Source: Pseudoalteromonas ulvae UL12 (lineage in GTDB: Bacteria; Pseudomonadota; Gammaproteobacteria; Enterobacterales; Alteromonadaceae). From it: DNA of 64,000 nucleotides. Positions 7,492-16,569 of this stretch are shown here, in pieces; positions within the stretch are counted from its first letter, which is position 1, and every line of letters begins with the position of its first letter. Below the pieces are notes generated by a model. It made no database searches and was not told the origin of the DNA. It saw nothing but the letters and a program-made list of their open reading frames with translations. The stretch spans positions 186,001-250,000 of the forward strand of contig NZ_AQHJ01000030.1 of assembly GCF_014925405.1 (NCBI RefSeq). Reading direction: 5' to 3'. The position numbers were made by a program, and so were the translations under genes.

Positions 7492-10245
7492 TCATAGCTT
7501 AAATTGGCTTAAGCACAGTTTTAATTTTTTGATATCAAGGGGTTTGGCGAGATGAAAGTTAAATCCGACATCGAGTGCATGTGCTTTATCTTCTGGCATG
7601 GCATCTGCGGTTAACGCTATGATTGGGATGTGCTGAAATTCCGGAAGTGTGCGAATCTGTTTTGTGGCCTCATACCCATCAAGGGCGGGCATTTGGCAGT
7701 CCATCAGAATTAAATCAAAATGCTGTTGTTGCAAGGTGTCTATCGCTTCTTGCCCGTCTTTTGTTAGAACCGCTTCAATGTTTAATGTTCGCAACATTTC
7801 TTGAATGACAATTTGATTTATAGGGTTATCTTCGGCGACCAAAATGCGTATGTTCGATAAATCGATGTCAGGTTCAACTTGGCTAGTTGCTTGCGGTGCT
7901 GTAGTCGTTAGCGTGACGCGAAAGGTGAAGGTGCTGCCTAGTCCTTCATCGCTTGTTAATGTCACATCGCCACCCATTAGTAAGCTCAGCTCCTTAGAAA
8001 TAGCCAGACCCAATCCTGTGCCACCAAAGCGGCGTGATGTAGAGTCATCGGCTTGAGTGAAAGCACTAAAAAGAGTTTTGGCGATCTCTGGTTTGATACC
8101 GACCCCAGTGTCAATCACTGCCAAACTTAGAGTGTGCTCTGTGCTGCTTTGAGACAGTACTTGAGCGGTTAACGTTACGCTCCCCGATTGAGTAAATTTA
8201 ATCGCATTGCTACAGAGGTTAATCAGGATTTGCTCAATTCGAACTGGGTCGCCCAAATACCAAGTTGGTTGAGGCAGTGAATTATTAAGGTTCCATTGCA
8301 AACCTTTATTTTGCACAAGGGGTGAAAACATCGCATCAACACGCTGTAAAATGCCCAATAAATCAAACGGAATGTTTTCAAGCTGTAATTTATCTGACTC
8401 AATTTTGGAAATATCTAAAATATCATTGACGATATTCAACAACGAGCTTGAAGAGAGCGCTATTTTGTCAATGTAATCAACTATGGTGTCGGTATCCTTG
8501 GTTTGTTTTGCTAATTGAGAAAAGCCGATGACAGCGTTGAGCGGAGTGCGTATTTCATGACTCATGTTTGCTAAAAAACGACTTTTTGCTTTATTGGCTT
8601 GCTCGGACAGTTGTTTTTCACGTTTTAAATCTTTTGTACGTACTGAGACGAGGTGATTGAGAATCGTTTGTCGGTTATTCATTAATAAAATCAGTAGTAT
8701 GATAAACGCAACAATCAACACTTGAAAGCAAATCAGTAAAATAGACAAATCGTTTGGGTGGTGTGCTAAATAATCGTTCTTGGGTTGTAAGTTCATTAAC
8801 CATGTTTGCCCAGAAAAATTAAACGTAAGAGAAGTGACATTTTCTTTGCCGAGTAATTGCAGATTTTGTACGTTGGTTTTTTGTAATTCATCAAAGCTGT
8901 CGTAGAAGGCGCGGTTTGTACCCGGTTCATACAGTTCTAAATGAAACATATCTTCTTGATAGGGAGTAATAGCTTTACTGAGTAATTCTTTGACTAAAAA
9001 AACACCGGTTGCATAACCTATCAGCTGTTTTTTGTTGGTGGCATTTCTTGTTAATTGATATACAGGGGAAAATAGTAAAAAACCAGCTTCAGGATAATCG
9101 GATTGCACCAATTGAATAATCGAGGTCGCTTGAGGGGTATTTGCTTTTTCAGCCTGAGTCAAAACAGTGTTACGTTTGGGGTTTGAATTAACATTAAAGC
9201 CAAGCGCTTTCTCATTGCCGAGAAGAGGGCTGATCATTTCGACTACTATATAGGGATCGCTCTTGGACAAGGGAGTGCCTTGAATTGAGATTGGGCGCTG
9301 ATAATGTTCAAAAAGGCGTGCCTGCAGGTTTAATAAGGAATCTTTGTCGTTAATCGTGTTCCATGACATTGCTTTGATGCTAGGCTCATCGGCGATTAAC
9401 TGAGCAACATAACTATCAAATTTATCAGTGGTTAAGTTAGGGGTATTTTGAATAAAGCTGGCGAGGCTATGGATGTGCACAAGACTATTGTTGAGCTGAC
9501 GATAGATGGCATTTTCAATCACTTTGGTTTCGCGTTGGCTTAATTTTAATGAATTCAACTCGCTGTTCTTGTGAAAAATAACCGTAGTGAAGGTGACTGA
9601 AAATAATGCAATGCTAACGGTTGCGACAATCAACCAATGACTTTTTTTGTTACCTTTAGGCAGAAACCCTAAATGGTATAGTGCAAATAAAACAGGTGTG
9701 GCTAGTAAGACACCCAGTGAATCACCGAGCCACCAATTTAATACATTCAACCAGTGATGCTCATTACTATAATTAGAGTTAAAAGTGCTGAGCGCATACA
9801 CACCGATATTGGCAGAAATGAGATTGACTCCAATTCCTATCACAAAAATGAACAGCAAAATTTTTAAGCTTGAGGTGCAGATCAGTGGGTCGCCAATGTA
9901 ACGTCGTAATATTACTCCGCCCACGGCCGCTTGCAATGATGCTCCTAATGCTATTAGGCCAACCTCAGCACCTAGCGGGGTGAGGAGTAAAGATAGTTGC
10001 AGATGATCTTGTGCAGTTAAATTGAATGTTGCAGAAGCTAAGAAAATGGCAGGTAAAAATCGCCAGCTCCATAAATACACACCAAACAGTGCAATGCCTG
10101 CTGGAAGCCAAATCAGCACCACCTGAGATTGTGCAGAAAGCCCAGAGAAAAAAGATCCTGAATATAAGTAGCCGAGCATCAAACAGGCATAGAGCAAGGC
10201 ATGTTGAAGAGGAGATAGTTTTAATTTTGGCAAGGTTTGCTCCAT
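7492..10245 (-). CDS. Hybrid sensor histidine kinase with MASE1, CHASE and receiver domains
   Basis: A 917-residue inner-membrane protein. Residues about 10-220 form a MASE1-like set of eight membrane helices, 225-430 a CHASE-like extracytoplasmic sensor, followed by a helix near 490-510. Next come a HisKA domain (phosphoacceptor His in FLANMSHEIRTPLNAVIGFS), an HATPase domain (NAIKFTQSG, DTGVGI, GTGLGLAI) and a C-terminal receiver with its Asp in LILMDCQMPALDGYEATKQ. No output domain or Hpt is present, so phosphate must pass to a protein encoded elsewhere. CHASE domains sense small extracellular molecules; the ligand is unknown. ATG 10245 is preferred over GTG 10269 but neither has a strong ribosome-binding site. 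No cognate regulator is adjacent. Confidence 0.85.
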   Translation of the reverse strand: MEQTLPKLKLSPLQHALLYACLMLGYLYSGSFFSGLSAQSQVVLIWLPAGIALFGVYLWSWRFLPAIFLASATFNLTAQDHLQLSLLLTPLGAEVGLIALGASLQAAVGGVILRRYIGDPLICTSSLKILLFIFVIGIGVNLISANIGVYALSTFNSNYSNEHHWLNVLNWWLGDSLGVLLATPVLFALYHLGFLPKGNKKSHWLIVATVSIALFSVTFTTVIFHKNSELNSLKLSQRETKVIENAIYRQLNNSLVHIHSLASFIQNTPNLTTDKFDSYVAQLIADEPSIKAMSWNTINDKDSLLNLQARLFEHYQRPISIQGTPLSKSDPYIVVEMISPLLGNEKALGFNVNSNPKRNTVLTQAEKANTPQATSIIQLVQSDYPEAGFLLFSPVYQLTRNATNKKQLIGYATGVFLVKELLSKAITPYQEDMFHLELYEPGTNRAFYDSFDELQKTNVQNLQLLGKENVTSLTFNFSGQTWLMNLQPKNDYLAHHPNDLSILLICFQVLIVAFIILLILLMNNRQTILNHLVSVRTKDLKREKQLSEQANKAKSRFLANMSHEIRTPLNAVIGFSQLAKQTKDTDTIVDYIDKIALSSSSLLNIVNDILDISKIESDKLQLENIPFDLLGILQRVDAMFSPLVQNKGLQWNLNNSLPQPTWYLGDPVRIEQILINLCSNAIKFTQSGSVTLTAQVLSQSSTEHTLSLAVIDTGVGIKPEIAKTLFSAFTQADDSTSRRFGGTGLGLAISKELSLLMGGDVTLTSDEGLGSTFTFRVTLTTTAPQATSQVEPDIDLSNIRILVAEDNPINQIVIQEMLRTLNIEAVLTKDGQEAIDTLQQQHFDLILMDCQMPALDGYEATKQIRTLPEFQHIPIIALTADAMPEDKAHALDVGFNFHLAKPLDIKKLKLCLSQFKL

Positions 10246-10488
10246 ATCATCTGTGCTTGTTAGTAGCACTAGGCATGTGACTGTATAAGCGGTTTAATCA
10301 GTTTTGAAGCTACTTTAGGCAGTATAGACTATGTATTTTAGCTATGGCTAATAATCACCTAGAGATGAATGGAGCCGATATTTATTTTTAATTCAGTATG
10401 TTGGTTACTCTCTTATCCAGATTGTATCCAGACCTTAACTAGAGTAAAGGTTAGGTAACTGGGTGGCTTTTTAAAATAAAAACAACGT

Positions 10489-11139
10489 TTAACTTAAGTT
10501 AGCAATTGTTTTATACGCGTTGGTTTTATCATTGGCAGATGGACCTTGTACAGCTATTAAGCCGAGCGTATCGTTTATTTTCAGTAACCCTTGTTGCGCC
10601 GAAGGTGTGAGTGTGTTGAATTCATCGGAGGCAAAAAATTGGTTAAAGCCATATTGTGCCTGTTTGACGTCTTCGTTATTAATCGCTTTACCTTGCTCAA
10701 GCTGATCGAATAATGAGGCGGTCAATTGCAGTGGTGCTAGCAGCTGATGGTCTGGGTTTTCTTTTTTTAACTCTGAGTGGAGTTCGGTGACAAATCCACT
10801 CAGAGATGTGCCGCCTGAGGGTTGTTCAGTTGCTGGGTTTTGGGTTTTTAAGTGCTGGTATTGATCGGCATTAATTAAGCCATTTTTGTGCAATGCGTTG
10901 ATGTAACTTGGCAGCTGTTCGAAAGATATTTTGTTGTTATGGAAAAATTGTGCATTGATAGACTGTAATTTTTTGCCGCGCTCAGATAAATGAATGTACT
11001 GATTAATCGCGTTTTTGTTCTCAGGCGCTGCTTGCGAGGTGCTATCGGTGTTTGCTGCTTGTTGCGATGGTTTAGTTTGCCCTAATTGACTCGGGTTGAG
11101 TTCGGATGCGCTCGATTGGTACGGGTTGATTGCGTTCAT
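10489..11139 (-). CDS. Unknown soluble protein, Gln/Asn-rich N-terminus
   Basis: I do not recognise this 216-residue protein. It has a low-complexity N-terminus rich in Ser, Gln, Thr and Asn (about residues 5-48), then a predicted helical body. No signal peptide or membrane segment is visible. ATG 11139 was chosen over a start 13 codons earlier because the upstream codons look non-coding. It lies downstream of the degenerate HD-GYP gene on the same strand with a 76-base gap, so the two may be co-transcribed. Confidence 0.55.
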   Translation of the reverse strand: MNAINPYQSSASELNPSQLGQTKPSQQAANTDSTSQAAPENKNAINQYIHLSERGKKLQSINAQFFHNNKISFEQLPSYINALHKNGLINADQYQHLKTQNPATEQPSGGTSLSGFVTELHSELKKENPDHQLLAPLQLTASLFDQLEQGKAINNEDVKQAQYGFNQFFASDEFNTLTPSAQQGLLKINDTLGLIAVQGPSANDKTNAYKTIANLS

Positions 11140-11215
11140 AATTGCGTTACTTGGCTTGTGATACACAAAATAAAGCAATTACCGTACCGTTTTAGGGCAA
11201 AATCTTTGGCGCTAC

Positions 11216-12727
11216 TTAATCATCTATTGGCGGCGGTGCGGTGCAGACTTTTCGAGTGCCATCTTTTTTCCAAAAATCCAGCGCGGGTATTTGTACTTCC
11301 CAGACTTCATTGGCATTCCAAACAAATGATCCTTGGTACTTTAGCTTAAAGTACTCATCATCATAGCCGGACAGTTGGCGAGCAGTTTCAAAGAAAATAT
11401 TGTTGGCTGGTGGAATAATAATTTCTTGCTGTGTCATCGACTTGAGTTGACGACGGGTAATTTGTTTACAAATTGGGCTATGCGGATTGTCAGGATACAA
11501 AGAAGACACAATCGCTTGCTCGATGGATCCTGTTTCAGGGTTTAAAAAATAAACTCCGCTACCGAGTGGAAAACGCCCAACCATAGCTAAAAATAACTTA
11601 CTGTATTGGCTGTCTAACTCCCCATCTACAGCGCTTTTTTTAATGGTATCGTAGGCATCGTAAATTCGACGATAGTCAAAATCAGGCTTAGTCGAGACCA
11701 TAAAAGAAGAGTACACCACAGGGATTTTCATTAAACGCTGCAGCTCTACATTGCTGGGGTCTTCTTCATTGAAAAAAGATAACATAAAGTCGAGTTTGGC
11801 TTTTTCGTACTCGGTATAGTCAATTTTTTCTTGATGAGTATTGAAGCGCTTAGGGGGGATCCCAATGCCTGACTTGAGATACATCATCGACTTTTCTTTG
11901 ATAGTGCTGACTAACAAGCTACGCTCATCCGGGGTTAATAAACGATAGCGATCACCGGCAAAAATTTCTTCAACCTCTGGCGAGTAACTGCCAATCCAAA
12001 GGAGTAATGCCGCTTTTGCTATAGGTTTAAGTACTTCTTCACGGTAGGCGGCCATTTCTTCGTTAGAGAGATTATTTTGTTCGATATCCATAAAGCTAGC
12101 AGTTGGATCAGTGAACATATCTTCCATGGCTTGTGTTAAGTAACGGTTTTTAAACCCATGGGTGATGCGAATTTCCTCAAACAGCGCCACCATTAAACCA
12201 GCAATATAAATTGGTTTAAATTTTTCATTGCGCACGCAACGTATTTTTTCATCCGGTAAGGGCGTTGAAAGCACGATTGTCCCTAAAAACTGGCTAAAAA
12301 TACGTTGGTTATTGAGCAAATCGAGCATGTTGTCTGTGAGATGGTCGATATTTTCGTAACGTTTTGTTTGCTGAGCGATCATGTTCTGACGCAGTGTTTG
12401 AAATTGTTTTTTATCGTGCTGCTCATAGCGGTAAAGCTGATCTAGGTATTTCTCTGATGATTTTTGCCCAGCAATAGCCGGTAAATGGCCGTGCTCTTTT
12501 TTATATTTAACAATAATATCAATCTGATGCTCATAAGCATTGAGTTTCTTTTTCAGTTTTTTTAATTGATTAATTTCATCAGGATAGGTACTAAAAAAGA
12601 GGGTGGCGTCTTCGACCACTTTGCGGTGTTGCTGTTGAAACAGGCTAATTTTTTTCGATACCGCACTGGCCATGTTAGGAATAGCGGATAAACGAGCTGT
12701 TTGATACGTTTTTTTATTTTTATTCAT
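11216..12727 (-). CDS. Protein with a probable degenerate HD-GYP domain
   Basis: A 503-residue soluble protein with a basic coiled-coil-like N-terminus. Part of the body reads like an HD-GYP domain that has lost its metal site: KAALLLWIGS stands where active proteins have AALLHDIGK, followed by LTPDERSLLVSTIKEKSMMYL in place of the usual LT-x2-E helix. Then come RRIYDAYDTI and FLAMVGRFPLGSGVYFLNPE, the C-terminal hallmark (vG-x-yPvGS-x-V). The HD and GYP residues are not found, so c-di-GMP hydrolysis is not expected; a binding or scaffold role is possible. The family match is by eye only. ATG 12727 is the first ATG; TTG 12790 is an alternative. Confidence 0.6.
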   Translation of the reverse strand: MNKNKKTYQTARLSAIPNMASAVSKKISLFQQQHRKVVEDATLFFSTYPDEINQLKKLKKKLNAYEHQIDIIVKYKKEHGHLPAIAGQKSSEKYLDQLYRYEQHDKKQFQTLRQNMIAQQTKRYENIDHLTDNMLDLLNNQRIFSQFLGTIVLSTPLPDEKIRCVRNEKFKPIYIAGLMVALFEEIRITHGFKNRYLTQAMEDMFTDPTASFMDIEQNNLSNEEMAAYREEVLKPIAKAALLLWIGSYSPEVEEIFAGDRYRLLTPDERSLLVSTIKEKSMMYLKSGIGIPPKRFNTHQEKIDYTEYEKAKLDFMLSFFNEEDPSNVELQRLMKIPVVYSSFMVSTKPDFDYRRIYDAYDTIKKSAVDGELDSQYSKLFLAMVGRFPLGSGVYFLNPETGSIEQAIVSSLYPDNPHSPICKQITRRQLKSMTQQEIIIPPANNIFFETARQLSGYDDEYFKLKYQGSFVWNANEVWEVQIPALDFWKKDGTRKVCTAPPPIDD

Positions 12728-12904
12728 ACCGCAGGTTGTAATGCCTCTGTTGGAGGTGATGCTGCTGATTAAGCAATTAATGCAAACCAATAATGATCAA
12801 GAATAAGGGAAATCAGAGTTATCAGCAAACTTTGTCTACTTAGGTATCGGCTGCTTTTTGAGTTTAGTTAAATTTATTGTTAATTCAACTGATTGAGGAG
12901 AGGT

Positions 12905-12940
12905 TAAAAGAATGATGCAGCCAGTGGTTGGCTGCATCAT
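12905..12940 (-). terminator. Terminator of dbpA
   Basis: ATGATGCAGCC (12912-12922) and GGCTGCATCAT (12930-12940) form an 11-bp stem with a 7-base loop just past the dbpA stop; on the minus strand it is followed by TTCTTTT. Confidence 0.7.
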
Positions 12941-12947
12941 AGGGTTT

Positions 12948-14333
12948 TTAACTAATACGACGTACGCGGAACAGGCGGCCTTTGATTTTATCTTCGCCAA
13001 GTTTACGAAGCGCTGGTTTGGCAGCATCCCGGGCAACTGCGACATACGCAAAGTTGTCGAGTACGTTGATCTTGCCAACTTGCTTACCTGAAATTCCGTC
13101 TTTTGAGGTTAAGGCTCCCAAAATGTCACCTGGGCGTACCTTTTGCTTTTTGCCGCCATCAATTTGCAAAGTGATCATAGGTGGCTTTTCTGCGATTTTA
13201 TCGAGCAAACTAAAAGGAGGTAATGGGGTGATATCAAATTGCTTATCGAAATATTCAGAAACCGCAGCAACACGGTAGCTTTCGTTATCGGTAAACAATG
13301 AATGGGCGGTTCCTTTGCTACCAGCGCGGCCTGTACGGCCAATGCGATGGACGTGGACTTCTGGATCTTGAGTAATGTGGTAGTTAATCACCATATCAAG
13401 CTCGTTGATATCGAGTCCGCGTGCAGCAACATCGGTCGCCACTAATATTGATACGCTTTTATTTGCAAAACGAACCAGCGTTTGATCCCGCTCTCTTTGC
13501 TCTAAATCACCATGGAGCGCTAACACACTAAAGCTACAAACTGACAGCTCATCAGCAACCGCTTGTGTTTCAACTTTAGTATTACAAAACACGACACAGC
13601 TTTCTGGGCGATGCTTGAGTAGTAACAAACGTAACGCAGTCATGCGTTGTTTGTTTTGCTCTAACTTATAAAAATATTGGCGAATATTGACATTATTGTG
13701 ACTTGTTTCAACCGTCACTTTTATAGGGTTTCGCATAGTGCGATTGGCAATAGACTGAATTTTTTCAGGGAATGTTGCGCTGAAAAACAATGTTTGACGA
13801 TCATGAGGTGTTTGATCAATCACAGCATCAAGTGCCGAAGCAAAACCCATATCTAACATACGGTCGGCTTCATCAAGCACTAAGGTATTTACATTATGCA
13901 AATTAAGCGTGCGGCGGCTAAGGTGATCTTCAATGCGCCCAGGGGTGCCAACAATGATATGCGCACCATGCTCTAATGAACCGATTTGTGGGCCCATTGG
14001 CACTCCACCACATAAGGTCAGCACTTTCACATTTGGAATACCACGAGCAAGTGTGCGGATCTCTTGCGCTACTTGGTCTGCAAGTTCGCGAGTCGGACAC
14101 AATACTAACGCTTGGATACGGTAATTACGTACATCGAGGTTTTCGAGCAAACCTAAAGCAAATGTTGCGGTTTTGCCTGAGCCTGTTTTGGCTTGGGCGA
14201 TGACATCTTTACCTTCAAGAATGTGCGGTAAGCTTTGCGCTTGAATTGGCGTCATCGAGGTGTATTCAAGTGACGTTAAATTCTCAAGTAACGCAGGTTG
14301 TAACTTGAGTGATGAAAATGCTGATTGGCTCAA
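12948..14333 (-). CDS. dbpA: ATP-dependent RNA helicase DbpA
   Basis: A 461-residue DEAD-box helicase (E. coli DbpA has 457). Motifs in order: Q-motif region MTPIQAQSLP, Walker A AKTGSGKT (48-55), PTRELADQ, TPGR, DEAD (LVLDEADRMLDMGF), SAT (FFSATF), VATDVAARGLD and HRIGRTGRAG. The C-terminal RNA-binding domain ends in KGRLFRVRRIS; in DbpA this domain binds hairpin 92 of 23S rRNA and directs the enzyme to 50S subunit assembly. The TTG at 14333, with AGG 9 bases upstream, gives an N-terminus (SQSAFSSL) that aligns with the E. coli start; TTG 14372 would add 13 unsupported residues. Confidence 0.9.
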   Translation of the reverse strand: MSQSAFSSLKLQPALLENLTSLEYTSMTPIQAQSLPHILEGKDVIAQAKTGSGKTATFALGLLENLDVRNYRIQALVLCPTRELADQVAQEIRTLARGIPNVKVLTLCGGVPMGPQIGSLEHGAHIIVGTPGRIEDHLSRRTLNLHNVNTLVLDEADRMLDMGFASALDAVIDQTPHDRQTLFFSATFPEKIQSIANRTMRNPIKVTVETSHNNVNIRQYFYKLEQNKQRMTALRLLLLKHRPESCVVFCNTKVETQAVADELSVCSFSVLALHGDLEQRERDQTLVRFANKSVSILVATDVAARGLDINELDMVINYHITQDPEVHVHRIGRTGRAGSKGTAHSLFTDNESYRVAAVSEYFDKQFDITPLPPFSLLDKIAEKPPMITLQIDGGKKQKVRPGDILGALTSKDGISGKQVGKINVLDNFAYVAVARDAAKPALRKLGEDKIKGRLFRVRRIS

Positions 14334-14460
14334 GGTGGTAATCCTGTATTGATAAGCATGGGGAAAATTCAACCCTTATTATACCAGAGTTCTGCGTATT
14401 GCTATGCAGTAAATTTAAGCAAAGATAATCAACTTCGTTTATTCCCATTTCTGATTTCAT

Positions 14461-14477
14461 TTTCCCTGTAAAGGGAA
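14461..14477. promoter_or_regulatory. Candidate activator-binding inverted repeat
   Basis: TTCCC (14462-14466) and GGGAA (14473-14477), separated by TGTAAA, form a short inverted repeat about 65-80 bases upstream of the sigma-54 promoter; another ATTCCC half-site lies at 14441-14446. This is where an NtrC-type activator could bind. Assignment to the regulator encoded at 19096 is inference. Confidence 0.4.
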
Positions 14478-14528
14478 TGCTGCAGTATGATTAAATTAAA
14501 AACTACTTGTTTATCAATGTTTTATTTC

Positions 14529-14544
14529 TGGCACGAAGTTAGCC
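14529..14544 (+). promoter_or_regulatory. Sigma-54 promoter of the efflux operon
   Basis: TGGCACGAAGTTAGCC matches the -24/-12 consensus, with GG (14530-14531) and GC (14542-14543) separated by exactly ten bases. It lies 37 bases before the adaptor gene ATG. A sigma-54 activator is encoded downstream in the same cluster. Confidence 0.75.
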
Positions 14545-14580
14545 TAATGTTCGTACCTTTATAATGATAACTGTTTTTCT

Positions 14581-15846
14581 ATGGATATTGATTTAACGCT
14601 TAACAGCCAGCGTTCACAAAGTCAGCAATATAAAATAATCTGGACGCTGGTGATTGTTTGCTTTGTGCTCTTTTTATATGGATTGAAACAGTGGCTTAGC
14701 CCAATGAGTTTATTGGCTTCATCTGTTCAAATAGCGCAGGTGCAGCAAATAGACTTTGCTGTAAAAATCCGCGGATTTGGTCGCTTAAAAGCCAAGCAGC
14801 AACGTTTTTTAACCAACTCGCATATGGCCACAGTCGAAGCTATTCATGTATATCCAGGCACACGAGTGAGTAAAGAGACAGTGATTGTCAGTTTGGTTAA
14901 CCCCGAGCAAACGCAGCGTTTGTCGGTTGCAAGGCTTGAACTCGCACGGCAAAAAGCTGTGTATAACGAGCAAATTATTAACCAAAAAAGCCAACTACTT
15001 GAGCGGGAATCCACTTTAACTTTACTGCAAAGTGAGCTCGAAAATGCGCAGCTCAGAGCTGAGGCTGAAAGTAAATTAATCGAGCAAGGGATTGTCTCGA
15101 GTTTGGATTACAAGCGTAGCCTTTTACACGTTAAGCAACTTAATCAACGGGTGACGATTGAGCAACAACGTTCGTTGCAATTACAAGAGATGCATCGCGA
15201 ACGGATTAAAGTGCAGCAAGAGTTATTACGGCAGTTTGAGCTCAATTATGTCATGCAAAAACAAGCGTTTGAGCAGCTACATGTTAAAGCGGGGATCGAT
15301 GGCATGCTGCAAGAGCTGAATGTTGAACTCGGTCAAAATTTAAATACCGGTACCCTTCTGGCTGTCGTGGGCTCAGATTCAGCATTAAAAGCTGAGCTAC
15401 TGATCCAGCAGGCCGATGCTGAGAAAATCAGTCTCAATATGGCCGCCAAAGTCAACACTTTTAGTCGAGAGGTTGATGCTACTGTCAGCCGCATTGACCC
15501 AGTTGTTACCGATGGGCGTGTGATGATTGAACTTGATTTGCACGGCGACCTTCCGGCGAATGCTCGACCTGATTTAAGTATCGAAGGTTATGTGATTAGT
15601 GAAGTGATCCCACGAGCGCTGGTTATCAATGTGCCGCATGGCACTAAAGCAAATTCCAAAAATACCCTTTTTAAACTTAACCCACATTCTCATTTAGCCC
15701 AGCCTGAAATAATTGAATTTGGTACACTGAGCGATAATAAAATTCAGCTTCTTCAGGGGGTCGAGGTGGGTGAGCTGCTGATCATTTCGGATTTATCGAA
15801 ATGGCAGCATTTGGCAACAATAAAAATAGAACAGGACAGTTTATGA
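14581..15846 (+). CDS. Periplasmic adaptor (membrane fusion) subunit of ABC efflux system
   Basis: A 421-residue HlyD/MacA-like protein with one N-terminal membrane helix (about residues 21-38), a first lipoyl/beta-barrel half, a long coiled-coil hairpin (about 115-220), the second half (VKAGIDGMLQELNVELGQN) and a beta-barrel region. Such adaptors bridge an inner-membrane ABC transporter and an outer-membrane channel. It overlaps the ATPase gene by four bases (ATGA). No outer-membrane channel gene is in the cluster. Transcription probably starts at the sigma-54 promoter at 14529. Confidence 0.85.
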   Translation: MDIDLTLNSQRSQSQQYKIIWTLVIVCFVLFLYGLKQWLSPMSLLASSVQIAQVQQIDFAVKIRGFGRLKAKQQRFLTNSHMATVEAIHVYPGTRVSKETVIVSLVNPEQTQRLSVARLELARQKAVYNEQIINQKSQLLERESTLTLLQSELENAQLRAEAESKLIEQGIVSSLDYKRSLLHVKQLNQRVTIEQQRSLQLQEMHRERIKVQQELLRQFELNYVMQKQAFEQLHVKAGIDGMLQELNVELGQNLNTGTLLAVVGSDSALKAELLIQQADAEKISLNMAAKVNTFSREVDATVSRIDPVVTDGRVMIELDLHGDLPANARPDLSIEGYVISEVIPRALVINVPHGTKANSKNTLFKLNPHSHLAQPEIIEFGTLSDNKIQLLQGVEVGELLIISDLSKWQHLATIKIEQDSL

Positions 15847-16568
15847 ATACCCAGACACTTATCTCATTAAAAAAAATAGCCAAGATTTATCGCAGTCAAA
15901 ATGTTGAAACCTATGCGCTCAAGCACATTGATCTTGAGGTTAATCAAGGAGATTATTTATGTATCAGCGGCCCTTCAGGCTGTGGAAAATCGACGCTGTT
16001 GTCGTTACTTGGTCTACTGGATAGCCCAAGTGCAGGGCAGTATCTGATTAAAGGAATTGATACCGCTAACTTAGATATGGATAAGCAAGCTGAATTAAGA
16101 AACTTGCACATTGGCTTTATTTTTCAATCATTTAATTTGATTGATGAATTGAGTGTCTTTGATAATGTCGCTTTGCCACTCACTTATCGTGAACCCGCGA
16201 TGAGCGCTGCAGAGATTGAAAAAGCGGTCATTAAAGCGTTAAGCGATGTTGAAATGAGTCACCGAACACAACATAAGCCTAATCAATTATCTGGCGGGCA
16301 GCAGCAACGTATTGCCATTGCTCGGGCATTGGCTGGTAGCCCTAGTATTTTATTAGTGGATGAGCCAACTGGTAACCTTGATTCAAAAAATGGCGATGCG
16401 GTGATGGATTTGCTCGATGCGCTGAATCAAAAAGGCACCACAATTTGTATGGTAACCCACGATTTACGTTACGCAGGGCGAGCGACCACACAGCTTAAGT
16501 TGTTAGATGGCGAAATTATCGGCCACACCACCGCTCGCGCTACTCGCCCAGTCGCTGAGGCGGTGTAA
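15843..16568 (+). CDS. ABC transporter ATP-binding protein (MacB/LolD type)
   Basis: A 241-residue ATPase with Walker A (GPSGCGKST), Q-loop (FIFQSFNLIDEL), signature LSGGQQQRIAIARAL, Walker B (ILLVDEPTGNLDS) and the H-loop (MVTHD). It belongs to the MacB/LolD/FtsE group that powers mechanotransmission-type permeases. ATG 15843 overlaps the adaptor stop, and the gene ends one base before the permease ATG. Confidence 0.92.
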   Translation: MNTQTLISLKKIAKIYRSQNVETYALKHIDLEVNQGDYLCISGPSGCGKSTLLSLLGLLDSPSAGQYLIKGIDTANLDMDKQAELRNLHIGFIFQSFNLIDELSVFDNVALPLTYREPAMSAAEIEKAVIKALSDVEMSHRTQHKPNQLSGGQQQRIAIARALAGSPSILLVDEPTGNLDSKNGDAVMDLLDALNQKGTTICMVTHDLRYAGRATTQLKLLDGEIIGHTTARATRPVAEAV

Positions 16569-16569
16569 C

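Noticed and set aside
12836..13078. 80-residue minus-strand frame at the end of dbpA
   Set aside because: A shadow frame of dbpA running into its terminator.
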